Assembly: GCA_018296165.2 (NCBI GenBank) | Contig: JACKQL020000021.1 | Span: 310,001 to 374,000 of the forward strand | Reading direction: 5' to 3' | Origin: Termitomyces sp. T153 | Lineage: Eukaryota; Basidiomycota; Agaricomycetes; Agaricales; Lyophyllaceae | DNA: 64,000 nucleotides | Shown: piece by piece, positions 56,590-64,000 of the stretch | Numbering within the stretch: position 1 is the stretch's first letter | How the letters are laid out: every line of letters begins with the position of its first letter | The notes under the pieces: model-generated | Databases searched by the model: none | What the model saw: only the letters and a program-made list of their open reading frames with translations | Told to the model about the DNA's origin: nothing | Program-made: the position numbers and the translations under genes

Positions 56590-59560
56590 CAAATCACTCC
56601 AGCCCTACTAGAAGAACACTTGCATGCAGGAACTACCCTGCTGGAACAAAAGACAGAGGAACAAATCCTACATGAAGTAGTTCTCCCAGAGTATCATGAA
56701 TTTGCTGACATGTTCTCTGAAGCAAGCACAAAAGAACTCCCCCCCACTGCTCTTACAATCATAAGATTGATCTTGAAGAAGGCACCTCCTCCCCTTTTGG
56801 CAAGATCTACAACACATCTGAAATCAAACTCTGAGCCCTGAAGGATTACCTAGACAACATGTTTGGCAAAGGTTTCATACACCCCTTGATCTCTGCCATT
56901 GGAGCACTGGTCCTCTTTGCAAAGAAGAAGGATGGATCCCTCCAATTCTGTGTTGATTACTGGGGGCTCAACATAGTCACCAAAAAGAACCAGTATCCTC
57001 TCCCCTTGATTGGAGACCTTGTTGACCACCTCTGCAGTGCCAAGCTCTACACAAAGATAAACCTCTGCTCTGGCTACAACATCCAGATCACTCTGGAACA
57101 TGAATGGAAGACTGCCTTCCACACCCACTATGGCCTATTTGAGTACCTAGTGATACCTTGTGGAACAACCAACTCCTCCACTACCTTCCAGTACTTCATG
57201 AACAACATCTTCCACAAGATGAATGACATTTTTGTTATCATGTACTTGGATGACATACTGATCTTTTCAAATTCCCCAGAGGAACATCTGGAGCACATCC
57301 ACTGCATCCTAAAATGACTCTGGGAGTATCACCTTCATACCAAACCCAGAAAGTGTTCCTTCCACACCACTGAGATCAAGTACCTTGGAGTCATTGTCAC
57401 CCCAGATGGTGTATGCATGGGCATGCCAAGGTTAAAGCCATTCTCAACTGGTCTCTGCCCTGGAATGTCAAGGAAGTACAGTCTTTCCTAGGGTTTGCTA
57501 ACTTCTATTGCCAGTTCATTGACAACTACTCCAGAATCACCAAACTCCTCAACCAACTCACTCATAAGGACACCCCTTGGGACTGGGACAGCAAGTGCCA
57601 AAGTGTATTCACCCTCAAGAAAGTCTTCACCTCTGCCCCAATCCTCCACCATTTTGACCCCTCCCTGCCAATAGTACTTGAATGCAACACCTTTGACTAT
57701 GCCATGGCTAGCATCCTTGCCCAAATTGACCCTGGCAGCAAGGATCTCTGCCCTGTTGCCTTCTACACCCATTCAATGATCCCCATGGAGCTCAACTACA
57801 ACATCTATGACAAAGAACTCCTTGCCATTGTCAAAGCCTTCCAGCAATGGGGAGCCTACCTCAAAGAAGCCCTGCATTGCACCCAAGTCTACTCTGACCA
57901 CAACAACCTACAATACTTTACCACCACCAAGCAGCTCAGCCACTAACAAGCTTGTTGGTCCAAAACCCTCTCCAAGTATGACTTCACCATCCATTATTGC
58001 CCTAGTTGACTTGGCACAAAACCTGATGCCCTCACCCAGAGGCCTGACATGTACCCAAAGAAGTTGTTTGAAGCTGAATGGAATGTATTCAACCATTGAG
58101 TGGTAATCCCCTCCAAACACCTTCATGCCATGCTGATTATGAATGAAGAAGGAATTCTCCACCAAACTTGAAACACACCCCCAGACCCCTTCTTCATCCA
58201 GCACAACCTCCATAACAACTCTGCTAATAAGCCAGCAGCTGACCAACTCTAGGACCATTGACTCCTACTCTGGGAAGGATGTATTTATGCTCTGGACCAC
58301 GAGTCCATTTGCCTTGACATACTCCAGCAGCATCACAATTATAAACTCTGAGGACACTCAGGAATATGTAAGACTCTTATTTGTAAGACTCTTCAACTCA
58401 TTTCCAGGACTTACTTTTGGCCAGAAATGAAGAAGGATGTCACACAATACATACAGGCCTGCAAACCATGCCTCTGGGCCAAGGTACCTCACCATTGCTC
58501 CTATGGCCTGCTGAAGCCCCTCCCCATTGGCTGCTGCCCCTGGTCCTTGATATCAATGGATCACATTGTCAAACTCCCTGACTTTGAAGGCTTTGATGCA
58601 ATCCTTATGGTCATCTGCCAGCTCACTAAACAAGCACTATTCATCCCTTGCTACACTACCAACAGTGCTCCAGAGTTTGCCAAACTATTCCTTGAACATA
58701 TATTCTCTAAGCATGGACTCCCAGACAACATCATCTCTGACTGCAGCCCTCTATTTGTCTCTGACTTTTGACAATAATTATGTGAGGCTCTCAAGATCAA
58801 GACAAAACTATTGACCACCTATCACCCTGAGACCAACAGACAAACAGAACAAGTAAACCAGGCTTTGGAACAATATTTCCACCTCTACATTAATTATTTA
58901 CAAAACAACTGGCATGCAGAACTTCCTCTCACCAAGTTTACCTACAATAACATGCCTCACTCCACCACCAGAGTTTCCCCTTTCTATGCCAACAAGGGCT
59001 ACAACTCTTGGCTCCCACTATCCCTCAACGAATTTCCATCCCACATTGCTCACAAAGTTGCTGAGGACCTCTGATCCCTCCAGAACAAAATCAACACTGC
59101 CAATCAAGCATATTCCAAGGACATTGACATCCAATGCAACCTCACCCCCAACTGGTCCCCTGGAACTCTGGTATGGCTTGATTAACACAACCTTAAGACC
59201 TGGAGGCCCTCTGTCAAGCTTGACCACAAGCAACTTGGCCTCTTCAGGATCCTCTAAAAGGTCTTGACTCATGCTCACAAACTTGACCTATCCCTGGGCC
59301 TGAATGGTCTCCACCCCATCTTTCATGTCTGCCTTGTCACAAAGCATACTCTGGACCCTGAACAATGCTCCAGTTGACCCCTCCATCAAAGTTGAGGACA
59401 AGTACCACTACAAAGTTGACCACATCCTTGACTCTTGCCTTCTCTATAGTCAACCCCACCAAACTTTGGGACTTCCATTGATGGCACCCCATCAAGCCCT
59501 GGGACCCCCAGGACTAGCTAACACAGATAGAATTAGTGGGTGTAACCCCTGCCTCTGTAT
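56590..59560 (+). pseudogene. Decayed chromodomain-type Ty3/gypsy pol
   Basis: Recognisable in order: the end of the protease-RT linker (HEVVLPEYHEFADMF), an RT core with a KKKDGSLQFCVDY start and the catalytic YLDDILIFSN (near 57245), RT thumb/RNase H (GFANFYCQFIDNYS, then ILHHFDPSLPIVLE and VYSDHNNLQYF), the integrase zinc region (CKPC near 58450), and the integrase core with MDHIVKLPDF, IISDCSPLF and TYHPETNRQTEQVNQ giving D, D, E. The end of integrase follows to about 59300. Frame changes occur near 56830, 57318 and 58400, with stops such as TGA at 58769-58771 where Trp is expected. Almost no CG remains, so decay is by CpG transition. LTRs belonging to it are not certain. Confidence 0.8.
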
Positions 59561-59789
59561 TCACTAGGGATTCAACTCCCATAAAGAACCCCTTGCATGT
59601 TTTATTCTTTATACAAACTAAAAATTGACTATTCTCAATCCAGCCAAACTAGAGCTCGAGAAATAGTGTGTACATGACTACTGGTACAAAATGTTACAGC
59701 AAGGGAACTATGACAGTATCAGACAGGCAAAAAAGGTCTGAACTCCTTCTCCCACTCCTACTCCCTCTCTTTCTCCAGAATTACCCCCA
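59561..59789. other. Short spacer after gypsy pol
   Basis: No coherent frame. A GAGCTCGAG at about 59650 is one of the few CG sites in this desert. Confidence 0.35.
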
Positions 59790-60520
59790 TCAAATCCATC
59801 TTCATCTGGGTCATAACCATGGCCAGAGTCTCTAGGTAGCCTGGGAGAGGCTCTCCAACATATATGGCCAGCTTCCACCATGACCTGGGCTCCACTATGT
59901 TTCTCTACCTGTGCCCTGCCAACAACCTCCTCATCCAGCCCATGCCCTGCCCTAACTCCTCTGGATGATCTCCAGGCATCTGCACCAGCCCATCCTAAAT
60001 CAATGCAAAAGCAGCTTGGGCCCCATTGAGGAGAATCCTGTCTTCATAATCTAGTCTGCAGGGTTATGTTAGTAGGGTCAAAGTAGAGAAAAGAGAAAAC
60101 TTATGCATGACCCTCCTCTGCCTCAAGGCTGTCTCATTAGCAAGCCACTCCTCTCATCTCTGGGCAGCCTCCACCACTGCTAGGAGTAGTCCAGCCTCAG
60201 GGACAATCTGCCTCCTCTCCACCTCTTGCTCTGCCCATGCCTCCTCCTGGCCCAACCATTTGTGCAGCCCTTGCACCTCCAACAATTGCTTGGTGGCTGT
60301 CCACATAGCAACCTCCAGATTCTGCCATGCCAAATCCCTATTTCTCCATGCTGCATCCTGATCCCTCTGCATCATGTCCTGCTTCTCCCCAATCCTCCAA
60401 GCCTCCTCATAGGTAGCCTGCAACCTCTGCAGCCCTTCCACCTGACAATGCAAAAGGGTCTTGGAGATCAACTCAGACAACCCTGCAGACAGTCCCACTG
60501 GGGAGAGTAAACCTGCAACC
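59790..60520 (-). pseudogene. Decayed coiled-coil ORF, minus strand
   Basis: From 60498 leftward the minus strand reads 114 codons rich in Glu, Gln, Ala and Trp with helical periodicity (ETLRRLQ-like LQRLQATYEEAWRIGEKQ, then WQNLEVAMWTATKQLLE and EEAWAEQEVERRQ). After one stop it continues in frame with EEWLANETALRQRR and later DYEDRILLNGAQAAF. This looks like a real coding relic, perhaps a gag-like or transposon accessory protein. I do not recognise the family. Confidence 0.45.
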
Positions 60521-60929
60521 CTGGATGTCCTGCCATTGATTCCTCACCTCAAGGCCTCTTGCTGGGACCAGTCTCTGGCAGCAGGGAGACCCTTCACTTA
60601 CCTTTATTATGTACAATTGGGGCCCCCTCTCTCTGCCCACCCTGCAATGGTCCCACCTTCCCTGCTAGTTGTCCTTTGCTCCCCCCACCCTCCAGCCCAG
60701 AGCCCTGACCCAATGCTCTACCCTTCCACCTCTCCTCCAGCTGCACCAACACCCACTACAAGTCCCAGCCCTGCTCTGCTGCAATACAGGCTGCATGCCA
60801 ACTCAGGAAGATTGAACACTTCTCATGCCAAGTGCAGCAAGGGAGGCAGACCAATGAGTCATGACAGGACTCCTGCACTGGTGCCTCAAAAATGCACTGC
60901 TCCCTGTGCTAGGCACAGAGTGCACACTA

Positions 60930-61530
60930 GATGACTAAATCAGACAGATTATAGAAGGGTGCACCCCACAACTTACTAGAGCCTCTGTTTGACACCATTC
61001 CAATGTCAGAAATTTCTGCAACCACCCCACTACCTCTGCAAACCTCTCTGGTGTGACCTCCTCCTGTGGGAGCTGCTAGCCCTCCAGAATGACCTGCACC
61101 ATCTCTGGCTCCAGAGTTGGCTTTGATAGATGTACTGGCAGTGCTGGAGCTGGCCAACTCAATGGCTCCAGAATTTGGGAAGGACCCCTAGATGGGCCTG
61201 CCATTGCCGCAGAAAGCTCTGTCAAAGTCAGTCAACTAGCAGGAGACTTGCCACCAGACTTATGATGATGGTACATTATGTTGACCTTCCTCCAGTCTCA
61301 ACAGCTGTCAAACTCCTCCCTGTGAGCCTCATACTCTGCCCACACATCAACACAATGATAGTGGGGGGGTGGGAAACAACAATGAGGCTGATGCCAAGGC
61401 TGAGGCAGACATAAGCAGAATGTTAGGAAACCCTGGAGTATGTCCTGGCCCCTTCTAATTTCTTGGAGAAACTTCTTGATGAACAATGATCCTACTTTGA
61501 CTTTGTTTCCCACACTGCTGCTGCCACCAC
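60930..61530 (-). pseudogene. Second decayed minus-strand ORF
   Basis: From about 61513 leftward the minus strand reads FIKKFLQEIRRGQDILQGF, then WAEYEAHREEF and, in the same frame after stops, SAAMAGPSRGPSQILEPL and VTPERFAEVVGWLQKFLTLEW. The coherence across three stops suggests a damaged gene. It may belong with the coiled-coil relic at 59790-60520 as one minus-strand unit. No family is recognised. Confidence 0.4.
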
Positions 61531-61630
61531 TATGGATTGATCAATATTGCTCTGGCTTTGATTCTCATGTCCCCACCAATCCCCAATGCATGTCTGCACC
61601 TTGAGAGTCTCAATGCTGAAGGGGGAGTGA

Positions 61631-62245
61631 TGTTACAACCCACTCCCAGATTGCTGGACCTTTTTCCAAGCCACCTCACTTCCTCAGAGTCCCCCCCCCC
61701 CCTGGCAAACCCTGACATGTTCCCTGCAGGCCCCATCATCCCCTCTTCTCCTCCCAAGCCCCCAGGCCCCTCCATCATCTCTCCTGATCCAGGAATGTGT
61801 CACTAACTTGTCCCCACAACCTATCCAACCACTCTGGAACTTCACAATGGCTACAGGGCAGACCGTGTTCCCATCAGTTCCTATTAGAATATCACTGTGA
61901 CCTGCCCTCTGATCAGAACCAACACCTGTCAACCCTGCACAGCTCTGACAAGCCCCACCATTGTACCTTCAATCCCCAGAGGAGGTCCAGTAGTTAGTAT
62001 ATAAGTCATAGAGTGGCATCCATCACACTAGTCTTGATATTGCTGATGATCTTCTGTTACATTTGTGTTCTGTTACATTTCCCAGTCTTGTCTCATCTCT
62101 ATTTCTGTCCATCATCTTGTTATAGTCTCATGTCCTGTCTCAATTTGATTCATTCTCATCTCATCTTGTTTGCATCAGTTTCCTTTATTGTTGCCTAAGT
62201 TCCTTTCAACTCTAATTCCATTACAAACTCTGTACATATGTTACA
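61631..62245 (+). repeat. LTR-like segment (solo or 3' LTR of a gypsy)
   Basis: A GAAGGGGGAG purine run (61617-61626) precedes TGTTACAACCC (61634 onward), the CpG-decayed form of the TGTCACGACCC LTR start common in mushroom gypsy elements. A TATATAAG box lies near 61998-62005, followed by a long C/T-rich leader. The right end is probably TGTTACA near 62239-62245. No partner LTR was found, so the boundaries are tentative. Confidence 0.45.
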
Positions 62246-62699
62246 ACCCTCAAACATTCATAATTAACTCCAGATCTCACCCTATGCTTGGCCATGGAAC
62301 CCATCAACATCAATCAATCCCCCATCAATCTCCAGCCCCACTCTCATCACTTGCATAGCCTCTGTTTGCCCCACATCCTCTGTATTTACCTCCAGACTTG
62401 TACCTGAGTCTTCCACAAACCCAGACCTCCTTCACATCTTATCTTAGACTCCCATAGACCACCCTGGGCTTGCTCAGACTGCCCCCCTTGGCTGAACCTT
62501 GCAAGTACCTGAAGTCCAGACCTCCCCAGAGCACTAGGTTATAAGTGCAGGACATCATGTCCACCTAGTAAGGACTTGCCCAGTTAAGATGAGCCCCCAT
62601 GGTCAGTGGAACCTGACAGGCTTACCTTTGGCTTGTGAAAGGCACATTGGATGCAATGCATGGAAGGATGAAATAGGAAAAAAGAGGAAAAGAGGGGGA
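62246..62699. other. CpG-depleted spacer
   Basis: C/T-rich DNA with no coherent frame. It may be old LTR leader or spacer. Confidence 0.35.
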
Positions 62700-63426
62700 A
62701 AAGGAAAGTGAGGAATAATGAGAAATTGATGAACTCAACAATATGTTTGAACTCATGCCTCAAGAATCAGAGTGGGTGCTGTCATATCCATCTGTGTTGA
62801 GGCACTCTTATGACAATGGCAGGTGCAATAAAGCCAGATATGCTGCTATTGATGCATGCAGAGTGTACAAGTCTGATTGTCAATGGATTGCATGAGTTCC
62901 AATTGCATCTGACCAATGGTTCATGTCTGATTGCTCTGTGGGTTCAATTCTGGTGAACAAGACCATGAAAATGAACCACTTGAACTACAATACAGCCATT
63001 GTCAAGAAATACCACATTCATCTTGTCAGCTGGCCCTCAAGAATCCTGTTTGGCAGCCCCTCCAATATTTCAACTGTTGACAACATTCAGCTTTTGTGAT
63101 CTGCTCTCAAAGATAGCAACTGTAAGTGGATGTGCCTCATGACTGAGGAACAAAGAGAGCATGACCCAAGACTTGCTGAGGTGCATGGTCAAGCAATTGT
63201 CATTGGGAGAAAGAGAAAGGAGCACTCTGACAAGGAAAAGCCAAGGAAGAAGGAGAAAGTACAACAATCCAAGAAGAGAGAAAGACATTACAGCTGCCAC
63301 CAGGCCCTACATACAACAGTGCCAAGTTGTGCTGATGAGGAGGAGTTGCAAGGCAAGGACAACAAGTCTAATGGCAGTGGAATGAATAGAGTAGTGACAA
63401 GCAGCAGCTACTCTCAATATATATGA
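62700..63426 (+). pseudogene. Decayed transposon-associated or host ORF with CGA-to-TGA stops
   Basis: One plus frame is coherent for about 240 codons: ELNNMFELMPQESEWVL, RYAAIDACRVYKSDCQW, an HIHLVSWPSRILFGSPSN block, a LKDSNCKWMCLMTEEQ block, then a Lys/Arg/Glu-rich tail (RKRKEHSDKEKPRKKEK). It is interrupted only by TGA at 62893-62895 and 63097-63099, both where Arg (CGA) reads naturally. From memory the block order resembles uncharacterised proteins frequent near transposons in mushroom genomes. Function unknown. Confidence 0.55.
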
Positions 63427-63833
63427 CATTCTCAGGTTTATGGTACAATGAGCATGCCAGGAGGCCATTGATATATTGACAGTATAAATAAATATAAAAT
63501 ACATTTTTTCCCAGAAGATTGTAGCTAAATTTTGAGGGTATGTGAGCTCATTGTCACAGATGACGAGCAAGGGGCAGGATCAATTGTCCGTGTGATCTCC
63601 GGGCACCCCCGACAAATACCCAACACAACATCAGTGATATGTCAGCGAGCAACATTGCTGATGACCGTTGACGACGTGCCTGATGGCTAGGTGCCACCGG
63701 CAATAGCCTCGGACAATAGCTGGTCAACATTTCTGAGGACAAGTCCTACATTAGAGTTGTAACTATTGCAGGAAGGGGGCAGCTACATAAATCATGCCTA
63801 ATTCGGCTAAATTGGTGGTAGCTACAGGTGTAC
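63427..63833. other. Desert boundary and possible intron of the next gene
   Basis: CG dinucleotides return abruptly at about 63562 (GATGACGAGC) and stay frequent to the window end. The minus strand shows a possible acceptor (CAATAG near 63762), but no exon that fits the synthase family follows. Confidence 0.4.
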
Positions 63834-63956
63834 GGAGCGATACCACTCGAGAGCCTCGAGAGGCAGGCCTTCCTTCCTGCAGCTGTCTGAAAGCTCATTG
63901 CGAATGAGCTGAAAGGCACCTTCGAACTTCGTGCGGCGAGCAGCTTTGTGGGACAT
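63834..63956 (-). CDS. Putative first exon of a farnesyl-diphosphate-synthase-like gene (possibly truncated)
   Basis: The minus strand from ATG 63956 encodes MSHKAARRTKFEGAFQLIR, then a NELSDSCRKEGLPLEALEWY segment. This resembles the N-terminus of fungal farnesyl diphosphate synthase (R-F---F--IR-EL----G-P--A--W). That enzyme makes the C15 substrate used by the terpene synthase. A GTACAC donor follows the exon; without splicing the frame ends at TAG a few codons on. The next conserved segment (YNVPGGKLNRG in the family) is not visible in 63555-63830, and CpG-decayed transposon DNA begins below that. The gene may be cut by an insertion or I may have mis-assigned it. Confidence 0.4.
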
Positions 63957-64000
63957 AGGTGTTGTTGGAGAACGAAAGTGATAAAGGGAATGATGACGGC

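Noticed and set aside
1..64000. CRISPR arrays, bacterial operons, plasmid origins
   Set aside because: None seen. Introns, LTR elements and LINEs make this a fungal nuclear sequence.

Overview
The window looks like a transposon-rich stretch of an Agaricomycete (mushroom-type basidiomycete) nuclear genome. The pointers are introns of about 45-65 nt, fungal chromodomain Ty3/gypsy, Ty1/copia and Tad1-like LINE elements, and host genes (F-box protein, Sec61 beta, longin R-SNARE, RING proteins, a TRI5-type terpene synthase) with mushroom-like exon structures. Everything here is read by eye; no homology search was run, so family names are recognition and splice sites are predictions.

Left part (1-15 kb). 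A nearly full-length LINE lies on the minus strand (about 820-6960; ORF1 with zinc knuckles, then APE endonuclease, RT and RNase H, with the second ORF broken). Next come about 0.8 kb without any CpG that holds a tRNA-like SINE head, a three-unit tandem repeat (8034-9080), a microsatellite-rich gene-free stretch, and one intact F-box-like gene (11576-12697).

Middle (12.9-40.6 kb). Two direct copies of a noncoding repeat of about 2 kb (called R1 here) are each split by a different LTR retrotransposon: a Ty3/gypsy (14884-23356, 228-bp LTRs, TSD AGTGT) and a Ty1/copia (34337-39396, 331-bp LTRs, TSD ACTAC). The two insertions fall within about 6 bp of the same R1 position. Between them is a CpG desert in which I could find no CG from about 24970 to 31354. 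It holds a decayed terpene synthase, a minus-strand gypsy relic, a small non-autonomous LTR element with perfect TSDs (27757-29818), and remnants of host-type genes.

Host gene cluster (40.9-53.6 kb). In order: a TRI5-like sesquiterpene synthase gene (40966-42297, +), Sec61 beta (44019-44475, -), a RING protein (46041-48607, +), a VAMP7-like longin R-SNARE (49402-50369, -) and a second RING protein (50809-53590, +). The two RING genes share the same five-exon architecture, including a 4-nt microexon. Sec61 beta (ER translocon) and the R-SNARE (vesicle fusion) are housekeeping secretory genes. The terpene synthase is the only specialised-metabolism gene.

Right part (55.8-63.5 kb) is a second CpG desert with a decayed gypsy pol, LTR-like DNA and two or three decayed ORFs. 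It ends abruptly near 63555. Beyond it, on the minus strand at the window edge, is what looks like the first exon of a farnesyl-diphosphate-synthase-like gene.

The unifying theme is CpG-directed C-to-T decay (methylation deamination or a RIP-like process). Nearly all premature stops and several lost catalytic residues are explained by CGA to TGA, TCG to TTG or equivalent changes, in sharply bounded blocks beside CpG-normal housekeeping genes.
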